Origin: Mesorhizobium huakuii
GTDB lineage: Bacteria; Pseudomonadota; Alphaproteobacteria; Rhizobiales; Rhizobiaceae
Length of the DNA: 64,000 bases
Direction: 5' to 3'
NCBI RefSeq assembly: GCF_030160235.1
Contig: NZ_BSNY01000030.1
Span: 241,444 to 305,443 of the forward strand
Shown here piece by piece: positions 17,360 to 26,884 of the stretch. The translations under genes and the position numbers were made by a program. Below the pieces are notes generated by a model, which ran no database searches, was not told the DNA's origin, and saw nothing but the letters and a program-made list of their open reading frames with translations. Each line of letters starts with the position of its first letter. Within the stretch, counting starts at the first letter, position 1.

Positions 17360-17674
17360 CATTCGCTTGTCGCGGTTCCTGCGATGGCGAATTTGCGCCG
17401 TCGCCTCTGTCGCATTCCGTGCATTGTGCGGCTGTTTTGAGACGGCGGAAGCGCCGCCGCTCTGGCTTCTATACGGCGCGGCAAGCGGAGCCAGAAAGAA
17501 CCGAGGACAGGTCGGCCGGCCGCACAGAAATTTTCTCTATAGGAAACATAGTTGCATGGAAGTTGACGCCACGGCAGCGACAGGGTTAGAACATGCCCGC
17601 GCGCCCGGTTCCAACCTGCTTGCGATAGAGATCAACCCCGTCCCCTCCACCGTTCAATCCAGAGGAAAGCCGTC
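17360..17674. other. 315-base gap upstream of fhs, no gene seen
   Basis: Open frames here have poor codon use and no ribosome site. A small hairpin (GGCG-GAAG-CGCC, near 17443) is present. I looked for a folate-type riboswitch because fhs follows, but could not recognise a conserved core. It presumably holds the fhs promoter. Confidence 0.4.
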
Positions 17675-19354
17675 ATGGCCGAAGTGAAGTCCGACATCGA
17701 GATCGCGCGCGCCGCCAAGAAAAAGCAGATCCAGGAGATCGGCCAGAAGATCGGCATCCCGACCGAACATCTGCTGCCCTATGGCCACGACAAGGCCAAG
17801 ATCTCGGCCGAATTCATCAAATCGGTGAAGGGCAACAAGGACGGCAAGCTGATCCTGGTCACCGCCATCAACCCGACCCCTGCCGGCGAAGGCAAGACCA
17901 CCACCACGGTCGGCCTTGGTGACGGCCTCAACCGCATCGGCAAAAAGGCGATCGTCTGCATCCGCGAGGCCTCGCTCGGCCCGAATTTCGGTGTCAAGGG
18001 CGGTGCTGCCGGCGGCGGCTACGCTCAGGTCGTGCCGATGGAGGACATGAACCTCCATTTCACCGGCGACTTCCACGCCATCACCACCGCCCACAATCTG
18101 CTTTCGGCGCTGATCGACAACCACATCTACTGGGGCAATGATCTCGGCATCGACACACGCCGCGTGGTGTGGCGCCGCGTCATGGACATGAACGACCGGG
18201 CGCTGCGCGAAATCATCTGCTCGCTCGGCGGCGTCGCCAACGGTTTCCCCCGCGAGGGCGGCTTCGACATCACCGTCGCCTCGGAAGTCATGGCGATCCT
18301 GTGCCTCGCCACCGACTTGAAGGATCTGGAAAAGCGCCTCGGCGACATCATCGTCGCCTACCGCCGCGACAAGTCGCCGGTCTATGCCCGCGACCTCAAG
18401 GCCGACGGCGCCATGGCCGTGCTTCTGAAGGACGCCATGCAGCCCAACCTGGTGCAGACGCTGGAGAACAACCCGGCCTTCGTCCATGGCGGCCCGTTCG
18501 CCAACATCGCGCATGGCTGCAACTCGGTCGTCGCCACCACCACGGCGCTGAAGCTCGCCGACTATGTCGTCACCGAAGCCGGTTTCGGCGCCGATCTCGG
18601 TGCCGAGAAATTCTTCGACATCAAGTGCCGCAAGGCGGGCCTGAAGCCGGCTGCGGCCGTCATCGTCGCCACTGTGCGCGCCATGAAGATGAATGGCGGC
18701 GTCAAGAAGGAAGACCTCGGCAAGGAAAACATCGAGGCGGTGAAGAAGGGCTGCGCCAATCTCGGCCGCCACATCGAGAACATCAGGCAGTTCGGCGTGC
18801 CGGCGGTGGTTGCCATCAACCACTTCTATTCCGACACCGACGCCGAGATCCAGGCGATGAAGGACTATGTCGCCTCGATGGGTGAAGAGGCGGTGCTTTG
18901 CAAGCACTGGGCCAAGGGCTCGGCCGGCATCGAGGAACTCGCCAACAAGGTGGTGGCGCTGGCCGAATCCGGCGCCTCGCAATTCGCGCCGCTCTATCCC
19001 GACGCCATGCCGCTGTTCGAGAAGATCAACACCATCGTGCAGCGCATCTATCGCGGCTCGGAAGCAATCGCCGACAAGTCGGTGCGCGACCAGTTGCACG
19101 CCTGGGAGCAGGCCGGCTACGGCAACCTCCCGGTCTGCATGGCCAAGACCCAGTACTCCTTCTCGACCGACCCGAACCTGCGCGGCGCGCCGACCGGCCA
19201 CACCGTGCCGGTGCGCGAGGTCAGGCTTTCGGCGGGCGCCGGATTCGTCGTCATCATCTGCGGCGAGGTCATGACCATGCCCGGCCTGCCCAAGGCGCCG
19301 TCCTCGGAGAAGATCTTCCTCAACGAGGCCGGCCAGATCGAAGGCCTGTTCTAG
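17675..19354 (+). CDS. fhs: Formate-tetrahydrofolate ligase
   Basis: The 559-residue cytoplasmic enzyme makes 10-formyl-THF from formate, ATP and THF, feeding purine and fMet synthesis. The nucleotide loop is [19 protein letters not shown] at about residues 65-83. The conserved segments [47 protein letters not shown] and [18 protein letters not shown] are all intact. Length matches the family (about 555-560). It is monocistronic, with a strong bidirectional terminator immediately downstream. Confidence 0.96.
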   Translation: MAEVKSDIEIARAAKKKQIQEIGQKIGIPTEHLLPYGHDKAKISAEFIKSVKGNKDGKLILVTAINPTPAGEGKTTTTVGLGDGLNRIGKKAIVCIREASLGPNFGVKGGAAGGGYAQVVPMEDMNLHFTGDFHAITTAHNLLSALIDNHIYWGNDLGIDTRRVVWRRVMDMNDRALREIICSLGGVANGFPREGGFDITVASEVMAILCLATDLKDLEKRLGDIIVAYRRDKSPVYARDLKADGAMAVLLKDAMQPNLVQTLENNPAFVHGGPFANIAHGCNSVVATTTALKLADYVVTEAGFGADLGAEKFFDIKCRKAGLKPAAAVIVATVRAMKMNGGVKKEDLGKENIEAVKKGCANLGRHIENIRQFGVPAVVAINHFYSDTDAEIQAMKDYVASMGEEAVLCKHWAKGSAGIEELANKVVALAESGASQFAPLYPDAMPLFEKINTIVQRIYRGSEAIADKSVRDQLHAWEQAGYGNLPVCMAKTQYSFSTDPNLRGAPTGHTVPVREVRLSAGAGFVVIICGEVMTMPGLPKAPSSEKIFLNEAGQIEGLF

Positions 19355-19368
19355 GATCCTTCAAATGC

Positions 19369-19412
19369 CAAACAGAAAGGGCGCCGCAGTGATGCGGCGC
19401 CCTTTCTGTTTG
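19369..19412. terminator. Bidirectional terminator between fhs and an isochorismatase-family gene
   Basis: The 20-base arms are exact complements (19369-19388 with 19393-19412) around a four-base loop. The stem core is GGGCGCCGCA / TGCGGCGCCC, with A-rich and T-rich feet on the two sides. It lies between two convergent genes and serves both. Confidence 0.9.
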
Positions 19413-19421
19413 TGGATATTC

Positions 19422-20066
19422 CTATGCCGCGTTGCGCGCCAGCGCCCGCTGGTTGGAGGCATAGATCGTGTCGCGCTCCGGCAAGGCGCCGGTCTTCAGG
19501 CACTCGACCCATTCGGCGGTCTTGAGCACTGCCGCGAAGCGCGACTGCAGGATAACAGTGACCACGCGGTGGATCTCCTCGGCCGAGGCATAGCCGGCGC
19601 TGTTGGCATAGGGCACCGAGCCGGTCGCATCCGACAGGAACTCGACGGCAAAGCCCATGTGCACGGCATGGATGATGGTCGACAGGTCGCAATTATGCGT
19701 CATGTAGCCGACCACCGTGAGCGTATCGATGGCATTGGCGCGCAGCCACGCCTCGAGGTCGGTGCCGGTAAACGCCGAAGGCAGCGTCTTCTCGACATAA
19801 TGGTCGCGGCCGCGCCCGGCAATTTCGGGATGCAGTTCGCCGCCGTGACTGCCTTTGGCGAAGATCAGTGACGTCTCGGGCGCCATCTGCTTGATAACAA
19901 CCACCTTGACGCCGGCGGCGGCGGCCGCATCCATGGCGCGCGCCACATTGACGATGCTGTCGCGGAACGGCGGATGCTGGATCGCCAGATTGCCGCCGTC
20001 ATAGTCGTTCTGGACATCGACGACGATCAGCGCGCGGTGTGGGGAGGTGTTGGCTGGGGCAGACAT
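19422..20066 (-). CDS. Isochorismatase-family cysteine hydrolase (nicotinamidase-like)
   Basis: The 214-residue protein has the full Asp-Lys-Cys triad: Asp17 in VVDVQNDYDGG, Lys93 in YVEKTLPSAFTGT and Cys126 in YMTHNCDLSTI. The metal-site Asp/His pattern of true nicotinamidases (DxH after the first Asp) is not clear, so the substrate could be another amide or an isochorismate-like compound. It is transcribed away from a GlxA-type regulator 125 bases upstream, a common pairing in which the regulator controls the hydrolase. Confidence 0.85.
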   Translation of the reverse strand: MSAPANTSPHRALIVVDVQNDYDGGNLAIQHPPFRDSIVNVARAMDAAAAAGVKVVVIKQMAPETSLIFAKGSHGGELHPEIAGRGRDHYVEKTLPSAFTGTDLEAWLRANAIDTLTVVGYMTHNCDLSTIIHAVHMGFAVEFLSDATGSVPYANSAGYASAEEIHRVVTVILQSRFAAVLKTAEWVECLKTGALPERDTIYASNQRALARNAA

Positions 20067-20191
20067 GGTGTTTTCCTTCCGGCTTGAATGCGATGGGCGG
20101 AAAATAGGCGGCTTTGTGAGTGGTCAAAAGTGGCCCGATTGACATCATTCGAAATAATTGGGACAATCCAGCTTTCGAACCGGAAACGCCC

Positions 20192-21178
20192 ATGACCGCC
20201 CCGATCATTGCCGCCCTCGCCTTCGACGGCATCAGCCCGTTCCACCTCTCCGTGCCTTGCCTGGTGTTCGGCGCCGACCGCACGAGGCTTGGCCTGCCGC
20301 GCTTCGACTTTCGTGTCTGCGGGGTCGAGCAAGGCATGATCCGGACCGATGCCGGGCTGAGCATCCTTGTCCCGCACGATCTGTCCGCGCTCGACGATGC
20401 CGACATCATCATCATCCCGAGCTGGAAGGATCTCGGAGCCCCTCTCGCGAAGCCGCTCGACGAAGCGCTCGGCCGCGCGCACCGGCGCGGCGCGCTGATC
20501 GTTGGCCTGTGCCTCGGCACCTTTGCCATTGCCGCCGCCGGCCTGCTTTCGGGCCGCAACGCGACCACGCACTGGGCCTATACGGACCAGCTGCGCGCCC
20601 TGCACCCCGACATTTCGATCGATGCCGACGTGCTCTATGTCGATGACGGCGACATCGTCACCTCGGCCGGCGTCGCCGCCGGGCTGGACTGCTGCCTGCA
20701 CATCGTGCGCGCCCGTTATGGCGCGGAAGCGGCACTGCGGCTCGCCCGGCACATCGTCCTCTCGCCTCACCGCCAGGGCGGGCAGGCGCAGTTCATCGAG
20801 CGCCCCGTGGCAAAAAGCGCTGACGCCGACCGTTTCAGCCAGGCGCTCGACGCGGTTCGCGCCACACTTGGTGAGACGCACAGCCTGGACAGCGTCGCCG
20901 ACGCCGCCGGCCTGACACGGCGCACCTTCACCCGCCGCTTCCAGAAATCGATCGGCACCAGTTTTGGCGACTGGCTGACCAGCCGGCGCATCGAACTGGC
21001 GCAGCGGCTGCTAGAAGCGACGGAAAAATCGATGGACATCGTCGCCTTCGAGGCCGGCTTCGGCAGCGCCACCTCGCTGCGCCAGCATTTCGCTGCGAGA
21101 CTGAGGACATCGCCGGCGCAGTATCGGCGCGAATTCTCCCGGCGGGTGGATCAGGGCGAACGGACGGCGCACGCCTGA
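20192..21178 (+). CDS. GlxA-type AraC-family transcriptional regulator
   Basis: The 328-residue protein has a DJ-1/PfpI-like domain at about 1-200, with the nucleophile-elbow region IVGLCLGTFAIAAAG. A C-terminal AraC/XylS domain spans about 220-320 (SLDSVADAAGLTRRTFTRRFQKSIG; MDIVAFEAGFGSATSLRQHFAARL; the SPAQYRREF end). The DJ-1 Cys is kept, but catalysis is not expected. It is divergent from the isochorismatase-family gene, which it probably regulates. I used the ATG at 20192 (MTAPIIAALAF); an upstream in-frame start would lengthen it without homology. Confidence 0.88.
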   Translation: MTAPIIAALAFDGISPFHLSVPCLVFGADRTRLGLPRFDFRVCGVEQGMIRTDAGLSILVPHDLSALDDADIIIIPSWKDLGAPLAKPLDEALGRAHRRGALIVGLCLGTFAIAAAGLLSGRNATTHWAYTDQLRALHPDISIDADVLYVDDGDIVTSAGVAAGLDCCLHIVRARYGAEAALRLARHIVLSPHRQGGQAQFIERPVAKSADADRFSQALDAVRATLGETHSLDSVADAAGLTRRTFTRRFQKSIGTSFGDWLTSRRIELAQRLLEATEKSMDIVAFEAGFGSATSLRQHFAARLRTSPAQYRREFSRRVDQGERTAHA

Positions 21179-21194
21179 TTGTTTGCAATGGACC

Positions 21195-21752
21195 TCAGCC
21201 GCGCTTGACCGGTCGCGCCGGATTGCCGACCACCGTCTCGTTCGCAGGCACATCGCGCGTCACCACCGCGCCGGCGCCGACGATGGCGCCCTCGCCGATG
21301 CTGACGCCGCCAAGGATGATTGCGCTGCCGCCGATCCAGGCATGGGCGCCGATCTCAACCGGCCTGGCGATCTCCAGCCCCGCCTGTCGCCCGGCAGCTT
21401 GCCTGTGGTGCTCGGCGCAATAGATCTGCACATTGGGGCCGAGCAGCGTTCCCTTGCCGATGCGCACGCTTGCCGTGTCGAGAATGGTGCAGCCGGCGTT
21501 GAGGAAGACGCCATCGCCGAGAACAATGTTGAAGCCGTAGGCGCAGTGGAACGGCGCCTCGATGCGGACGCCCTCGCCCACGCCGCCGAGCAATGCCTTC
21601 AGGCCGGTCCCGAGATTGCCGCGCTGCCTTGGCGGCAGGCAATTGTGCTCGAACACCGCGTCGCGCGCCAGGGCACGCAGGGCCTCCAGCTCGTCATCGA
21701 GGCAAGAGTACCATTCGCCGGCCGCCATCTTCGTGCGCTCGCTTCCAGCCAT
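21195..21752 (-). CDS. Left-handed beta-helix acetyltransferase (maltose/Nod-factor O-acetyltransferase type)
   Basis: The 185-residue protein has the maltose-acetyltransferase N-terminal motif (KMAAGEWYSCLDDELEALR). Hexapeptide repeats follow (IVLGDGVFLNAGCTILDTASVRIGKG; IGAHAWIGGSAIILGGVSIGEG; IVGAGAVVTRDVPANETVVGNPARPVKR). The catalytic His is in CAEHHRQ. Such enzymes move acetyl from acetyl-CoA to sugars; NodL of rhizobia is a family member. No nod genes or nod box are nearby, so a general sugar acetyltransferase (Maa/LacA-like) is more likely. Confidence 0.87.
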   Translation of the reverse strand: MAGSERTKMAAGEWYSCLDDELEALRALARDAVFEHNCLPPRQRGNLGTGLKALLGGVGEGVRIEAPFHCAYGFNIVLGDGVFLNAGCTILDTASVRIGKGTLLGPNVQIYCAEHHRQAAGRQAGLEIARPVEIGAHAWIGGSAIILGGVSIGEGAIVGAGAVVTRDVPANETVVGNPARPVKRG

Positions 21753-21893
21753 GGCGGGGTCTCCGATTGACGTCCTTGCAAAGCATAGTTCGCGTCCAGC
21801 AGAAAAGCGCCAATCCAAGTACTGGTCAAATATTGGACCTATGGTAGCCTGCCGTCTCAAGGCCGTCCTGGCCTGCTGATCGAGGGGATCAAC

Positions 21894-22355
21894 ATGCTCT
21901 ATCTTCTTGCACTTCTGATCGGCGTCATTGCCGGCCTGCGCGCCATGACCGCGCCGGCTGCCGTCGCCTGGGGCGCGTATCTGGGCTGGCTGCCGGTTGC
22001 CGGCACCTGGGCGAGCTTCATGAGCCATTGGGCCGCAGTCGGCATCTTCACCATCCTCGCCATCGTCGAGCTTGTCACCGACCAGCTGCCCTCGACGCCA
22101 AGCCGTAAAGTGCCGCAACAGTTCGGCGCCCGCATCATCATGGGAGCATTCACCGGTGCTGTGATCGGCGCGACCGGTGGCGCCACCATCGTCTGCCTGA
22201 TCGCCGGCGCCATCGGCGCGGTAATCGGCACTTATGGCGGTGCCGAAGCGCGCGGCCGGCTGGCGGCCGCTTTCGGCAAGGATCAGCCCGCCGCCTTCAT
22301 CGAGGACGCGGTGGCGATCATCGGTGGCCTGCTGATCGTGGCGGCGGTGGCATGA
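21894..22355 (+). CDS. DUF4126-type small membrane protein
   Basis: The 153-residue protein has four to five hydrophobic, glycine-rich helices (MLYLLALLIGVIAGLRAMTA; GAFTGAVIGATGGATIVCLIAGAIGAVIG; AVAIIGGLLIVAAVA). The LRAMTAPAAVAWGAYLGWL start matches the DUF4126 pattern as I know it. Its last four bases overlap the start of the flavoprotein gene, so they are translationally coupled. Function unknown; coupling suggests a shared role in envelope redox or transport. Confidence 0.8.
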   Translation: MLYLLALLIGVIAGLRAMTAPAAVAWGAYLGWLPVAGTWASFMSHWAAVGIFTILAIVELVTDQLPSTPSRKVPQQFGARIIMGAFTGAVIGATGGATIVCLIAGAIGAVIGTYGGAEARGRLAAAFGKDQPAAFIEDAVAIIGGLLIVAAVA

Positions 22356-23728
22356 CGGCAAAAACATTCGACGCCATCATCATCGGCGCCGGCCAAGCCG
22401 GCACGCCGCTCGCCGGCAGGTTGAACGCAGCCGGCATGAGTGTGGCGCTGATCGAGCGCAAGCTGGTCGGCGGCACCTGCGTCAACACCGGTTGCATCCC
22501 GACCAAGACGATGGTGGCGAGCGCCTATGCCGCGCATCTGGCGCGGCGCGCCGCCGATTATGGCGTGACGCTCTCCGGCCCTGTCGGCGTTGACTACAAG
22601 GCGATCAAGGCGCGCAAGGACAAGGTTTCGGGCGCCTCCCGCACCGGGCTGGAAAGCTGGATCGCCGGCATGGACAAATGCACGCTCTATCGCGGCCATG
22701 CGCGCTTCGAATCCGCCAATACGGTGCGCGTCAGCGACGACCTTCTGACTGCCGCAAAGATCTTCCTCAACACCGGCGGCCGCGCTTCCGTGCCCGATTT
22801 GCCCGGCATCCACGATATCGACTATCTGACCAATTCCTCGATGATGGATCTCGAGGTCCTGCCGCGCCATCTGATCGTCGTCGGCGGCAGCTACATCTCG
22901 CTCGAATTCGCGCAGATGTTCCGCCGTTTCGGCTCGGACGTCACCGTCATCGAGAAGAGCCCGCGCCTGACCGGCCGCGAGGACGAGGACGTCTCGGCCA
23001 CCATCCTGTCCATCCTCGAAAACGAGGGCATTACGGTCCATGTCGGCGCCGACGATATCGGCTTCGCCAAACAAGGCGACGATATCGCCGTGACCTTCTC
23101 GGCCGGCAAGCCGCCGGCCGTCGGTTCTCATGTGCTGCTGGCGCTCGGCCGAACGCTCAACACCGACGATCTCGGCCTCGACAAAGCCGGCGTCGCCGTC
23201 GACAAACGTGGTGCCGTTATCGTCGACGACCAGCTGCGCTCCAGTGTCCCAGGCATCTGGGCGATGGGCGACTGCAACGGCAAGGGCGCCTTCACCCACA
23301 CCTCCTACAATGACTACGAGATCGTCGCCGCCAATCTGCTCGACAACGACCCGCGGAAGGTCAGCGACCGCATCGAGGCCTATGCGCTCTACATCGACCC
23401 GCCGCTCGGCCGCTGCGGCATGACCGAGGCGGCGGTGAGGAAATCCGGACGCCGCGCGCTGGTCGGCCAGCGGCCGATGACCCGCGTCGGCCGCGCCGTC
23501 GAAAAAGGCGAGACGCAAGGCTTCATGAAGATCCTCGTCGATGCCGACACGCGGCAGATCCTCGGCTGCTCGGTGCTCGGTCCCGGCGGCGACGAGGCGG
23601 TGCATTGCGTGCTCGATTTGATGTACGCCAAGGCGCCGGTCGACACGCTGGCGCGCGCGATGCACATCCATCCCACTGTGTCGGAACTGCTCCCCACGAT
23701 TGCCCAGGAGCTGAAGCCGCTGGCCTGA
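22352..23728 (+). CDS. FAD-dependent pyridine nucleotide-disulfide oxidoreductase (mercuric reductase-like)
   Basis: The 458-residue flavoprotein has the FAD-binding fingerprint IIIGAGQAGTPLAGRL, the redox-active pair Cys43-VNTG-Cys48, an NAD(P) fold (LIVVGGSYISLEFAQMF), the second FAD motif (GIWAMGDCNGKGAFTHTS), and a dimerisation domain ending MHIHPTVSELLPTIAQEL. The active-site His-Pro-Thr is intact. It lacks an HMA domain and the C-terminal Cys pair of true MerA, and no mer genes are near. The disulfide substrate is therefore unknown. It overlaps the DUF4126 gene. Confidence 0.88.
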   Translation: MTAKTFDAIIIGAGQAGTPLAGRLNAAGMSVALIERKLVGGTCVNTGCIPTKTMVASAYAAHLARRAADYGVTLSGPVGVDYKAIKARKDKVSGASRTGLESWIAGMDKCTLYRGHARFESANTVRVSDDLLTAAKIFLNTGGRASVPDLPGIHDIDYLTNSSMMDLEVLPRHLIVVGGSYISLEFAQMFRRFGSDVTVIEKSPRLTGREDEDVSATILSILENEGITVHVGADDIGFAKQGDDIAVTFSAGKPPAVGSHVLLALGRTLNTDDLGLDKAGVAVDKRGAVIVDDQLRSSVPGIWAMGDCNGKGAFTHTSYNDYEIVAANLLDNDPRKVSDRIEAYALYIDPPLGRCGMTEAAVRKSGRRALVGQRPMTRVGRAVEKGETQGFMKILVDADTRQILGCSVLGPGGDEAVHCVLDLMYAKAPVDTLARAMHIHPTVSELLPTIAQELKPLA

Positions 23729-23731
23729 GGT

Positions 23732-24184
23732 CTATTCCCCCGTATCCGGTCGGCTCAGCTTCGCCTCCAGCCGGCCGAGCAGAAGCATGGCACCGCTCAG
23801 TTCAGCGTCGCCGACATCGCTGAGCAGGTCGGCGCGCAGCACCGCCAGCAGCCGCTCGATCTCGGTCACGCGGCTGCGCCCGGCATCGGTGAGCGACAGG
23901 ATCTTGGCGCGTCGGTCGGCCGCATCCTCGGTGCGCGTCACCAGCCCTTCCTCGACCAGCAGATCGACGATGCGCACCAGCGACGGCCCCTCGAAGCCGA
24001 GATGATCGGCAAGCACGCCCTGGCGCTGATTGTCGCCCAGCCGCGACAGCATCACCAATGGCATGGCGGTGGCATGCGAAAGCCCGCAATCGTCGAGCGC
24101 CTTGTCGGCCGCGCGCCGCCACAGCCTGGCGACTGATATAACGAGTTGGCCAAATCTGGCTCGATCCAGGTCTTGCTTGGGCAT
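23732..24184 (-). CDS. MarR-family transcriptional regulator
   Basis: The 150-residue protein has the MarR winged helix: GLSHATAMPLVMLSRLGDNQRQGVLADHL, then the recognition helix region FEGPSLVRIVDLLVEEGLVTRTEDAADRRAKILSLTDAG with the DRR wing. It is divergent from the glucose dehydrogenase gene. A near-perfect palindrome at 24194-24207, ten bases from its start, is a likely self-operator. A TTG at 24190 is an alternative start. The convergent flavoprotein gene ends three bases away. Confidence 0.9.
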   Translation of the reverse strand: MPKQDLDRARFGQLVISVARLWRRAADKALDDCGLSHATAMPLVMLSRLGDNQRQGVLADHLGFEGPSLVRIVDLLVEEGLVTRTEDAADRRAKILSLTDAGRSRVTEIERLLAVLRADLLSDVGDAELSGAMLLLGRLEAKLSRPDTGE

Positions 24185-24193
24185 GATCAAAAA

Positions 24194-24207
24194 GATAACA
24201 TGCTATC
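24194..24207. promoter_or_regulatory. Palindrome between marR-type gene and gcd, candidate operator
   Basis: GATAACATGCTATC matches its own reverse complement at 12 of 14 positions. It sits within the AT-rich part of an otherwise GC-rich 171-base divergent gap, directly at the 5' end of the MarR-family gene. MarR proteins typically bind such short palindromes over their own promoters. Confidence 0.5.
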
Positions 24208-24355
24208 TATTAGGTTGCGATAAAATTCTTTTCCCTGGCGAAGCCCCCGTCGCCGAAAACCGGAAGCCGACGACCGAGCTCCAAAGATCGCCCTGATGGC
24301 CCTTTCGGCCGCCGCGACCGCGAGGCATCGCGACCGGAAAAGCGTGAGGATCCAC

Positions 24356-26722
24356 ATGCCAAACCAAGATTCCAACAGCTCCGGCGGCATCTGGCTGCTT
24401 GTCCTTTTCGGCCTGGTGCTGATGATCATCGGCCTGCCGCTGCTTTATGGCGGCGTCCAGCTCATCGGCCTTGGCGGCTCCTGGTATTACGCGCTGGCCG
24501 GTGCCGGCATCATCATCTCGGGATTCCTCTTTGCCTTGCGCCGCCGTGCCGGCTTCTGGCTCTACATCCTCGTTTTCCTCGCCACCATCGCCTGGGCGCT
24601 CTGGGAGGCCGGACTGAACTTCTGGCCGCTGGTGCCGCGACTGGTCGCGCCGGCGGTGCTTGCGGTGATCGCTCTCCTGCTGGCGCCGCTGTTCCCGTCA
24701 TCCAGCAGCGGCAAGCGTGGTCCCTTCACCCTTGCCGGCATCCTCGTGCTCGGCCTGGTCGCCACCGCCGCCTATGCCTTCCAGCCGCATGGCGTGATCC
24801 GCGACACGGTCGCCGCCAGTCAAGCGCCGACGCCTGCCGCCGCGACGGCCTCCAGCACCGACTGGCGCCACTACGGCCGCACGCCCGCCGGCACGCGCTA
24901 TGCGCCGATCGACCAGATCAACAAGGACAATGTGAAAGACCTCAAGGTCGCCTGGACCTTCCGCACCGGCGATGTCCCGGCCAAGGGCGCCGAGGACCAG
25001 AACACGCCGCTGCAGATCGGCGACACCGTCTACACCTGCTCTTCGACAAATATCGTCAATGCACTCAACGCCGAGACCGGCGAGCCGCGCTGGAAATTCG
25101 ACCCGAAGGCCTCGGCGCCGCTGTGGCAGCGCTGCCGTGGCGTGAGCTACTACCAGCCGGCGGCCGATGCAGCGGCCGGCGGCACCCCAGCCGCCTGTAC
25201 CGGACGCATCGTCATGACAACCATCGACGCGCGGCTGATCGAGATCGATGCCAGGACCGGCCAGCCCTGCGCGGATTTCGGCCAGGGCGGCATTGTCGAC
25301 CTCAAGCAAGGCATGGGCGAGGTCAAGGCCGGTTTCTATTTCCAGACCTCGGCTCCGACAGTCATGCGCGACCTGATCATGGTCGGCGGCTGGGTCTGGG
25401 ACAATGTCGAGACCGGTGAACCCTCCGGCGCCATCCGTGCCTTCAACGCTAAAACCGGCGAACTGGTCTGGGCCTGGGACCTCGGCAACCCCGCCATCAC
25501 CAAACTGCCGCCGGAGGGCCAGAGCTACACGCGCGGCACGCCCAATGTCTGGTCGACGCCCAGCTATGACGACGCGCTCGGCCTCGTCTATCTGCCGACC
25601 GGCAACGCCACGCCCGACTTCTTCGGCGCCGAACGCAGCAAGGCGGCCGAGGACTACACCGCCTCGGTCGTCGCCCTCGACATCGCCACCGGCCGCGAGC
25701 GTTGGAAATTCCAGACCGTGCATCACGATCTGTGGGACTATGACCTTCCCTCGCAGCCTGCGCTCTACGACGTACCCGACGGCAAGGGCGGCAAGGTACC
25801 GGCGCTGATCCAGGTGACCAAGCGCGGCCAGATCTTCATGCTCGACCGCCGCGACGGCAAGCCGATCGCCGAAGTGCAGGAAAAGCCGGTGCCACAGGAC
25901 GGCGGCGCCAAGGAGGACTTCCTGTCGCCGACCCAGCCCTATTCGGTCGGCATGCCTTCGATCGGCGATCAGCCATTCACCGAGGCCAGCATGTGGGGCG
26001 CCACCCCGTTCGACCAGCTCTATTGCCGCATCGGTTTCAAGAGGCTGCGCTACGAGGGTGAGTTCACGCCGCCGGGCCCGACGCGCTCGCTGCAGTTTCC
26101 CGGCTATTATGGCGGCATGAACTGGGGCAGCGCCTCGATCGACGAGGCCAATGGCACTCTGATCGTCAACGACATCCGCATGCCGCAATTCGTCGAGTTG
26201 CTGCCACGCGCCGTGGCCGATAATTATGGCCCCTCGGCGGCGCATGATGGCCTCGGCACCCAGCTCGGCACGCCCTATGGCGCATTGAAGAACGGCTTCA
26301 TGTCGCCGCTCGGCGTGCCTTGCCATCAGCCGCCCTACGGCACGATCAGCGCCATCGACCTGAACACGCGAAAACTCGTCTGGCAGGTACCGGCCGGCAC
26401 GCTGCAGGACACCGGCCCGCTCGGCATGAAGACCGGCCTGCAAATCCCGATCGGCATGCCGTCGCTCGGCGGCCCGGTGACGACGGCCGGCGGCCTCGTC
26501 TTCTATTCCGGCACACAGGACTATTATCTGCGCGCCATCGACATCGCCACCGGCGAGGAGCTTTGGAAAGGCCGCCTGCCGGTCGGCGCGCAGGCGACGC
26601 CGATGACCTATACCTCGCCCGAAAGCGGCCGCCAGTTCGTCGTCGTCTCGGCGGGCGGGGCGCGCCAATCGCCCGACCGTGGCGACTACATCATCGCCTA
26701 TGCCTTGCCGAAGGCGCCATGA
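24356..26722 (+). CDS. gcd: Membrane-bound PQQ-dependent glucose dehydrogenase
   Basis: The 788-residue quinoprotein oxidises glucose (or other aldoses) to gluconolactone in the periplasm and reduces ubiquinone. Five membrane helices fill residues 10-140. The beta-propeller follows, with DWRHYGRTPAGTRYAPIDQI, TPLQIGDTVYTCSS, QTVHHDLWDYDLPSQPALYD (PQQ-contact His/Asp region), MNWGSASIDEANGTLIVNDI and GTQDYYLRAIDIATGEELWKGRLP. Length fits E. coli Gcd (796). The start has a GAGGA ribosome site; the frame is open upstream. PQQ synthesis genes are not in the window. Divergence from a MarR-type gene suggests its control. Confidence 0.93.
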   Translation: MPNQDSNSSGGIWLLVLFGLVLMIIGLPLLYGGVQLIGLGGSWYYALAGAGIIISGFLFALRRRAGFWLYILVFLATIAWALWEAGLNFWPLVPRLVAPAVLAVIALLLAPLFPSSSSGKRGPFTLAGILVLGLVATAAYAFQPHGVIRDTVAASQAPTPAAATASSTDWRHYGRTPAGTRYAPIDQINKDNVKDLKVAWTFRTGDVPAKGAEDQNTPLQIGDTVYTCSSTNIVNALNAETGEPRWKFDPKASAPLWQRCRGVSYYQPAADAAAGGTPAACTGRIVMTTIDARLIEIDARTGQPCADFGQGGIVDLKQGMGEVKAGFYFQTSAPTVMRDLIMVGGWVWDNVETGEPSGAIRAFNAKTGELVWAWDLGNPAITKLPPEGQSYTRGTPNVWSTPSYDDALGLVYLPTGNATPDFFGAERSKAAEDYTASVVALDIATGRERWKFQTVHHDLWDYDLPSQPALYDVPDGKGGKVPALIQVTKRGQIFMLDRRDGKPIAEVQEKPVPQDGGAKEDFLSPTQPYSVGMPSIGDQPFTEASMWGATPFDQLYCRIGFKRLRYEGEFTPPGPTRSLQFPGYYGGMNWGSASIDEANGTLIVNDIRMPQFVELLPRAVADNYGPSAAHDGLGTQLGTPYGALKNGFMSPLGVPCHQPPYGTISAIDLNTRKLVWQVPAGTLQDTGPLGMKTGLQIPIGMPSLGGPVTTAGGLVFYSGTQDYYLRAIDIATGEELWKGRLPVGAQATPMTYTSPESGRQFVVVSAGGARQSPDRGDYIIAYALPKAP

Positions 26723-26884
26723 TCCGCAAGTTCGTCCGCGGACGATCGACAGACGGGGCGTCTCGGCGCCCCGTTTTCGATCTGCCCCTCGCTTTCTGCA
26801 TTGCTGCATTGCAGCGATAGACATTGCGCCTGGCATGGATACTCGCGCAGTCTGAAAATTGAACCGATTCAGTCTGGACGCCTC

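Noticed and set aside
17360-17674. Possible folate riboswitch upstream of fhs
   Set aside because: I could not find a conserved aptamer core, only a short hairpin. A covariance-model search would be needed.
21195-21752. NodL assignment for the acetyltransferase
   Set aside because: NodL and general sugar acetyltransferases cannot be separated by eye, and no other nodulation gene or nod box is present.
22352-23728. Mercuric reductase assignment for the flavoprotein
   Set aside because: The N-terminal metal-binding domain, the C-terminal cysteine pair and mer neighbours are all absent, so only the broader family is supported.
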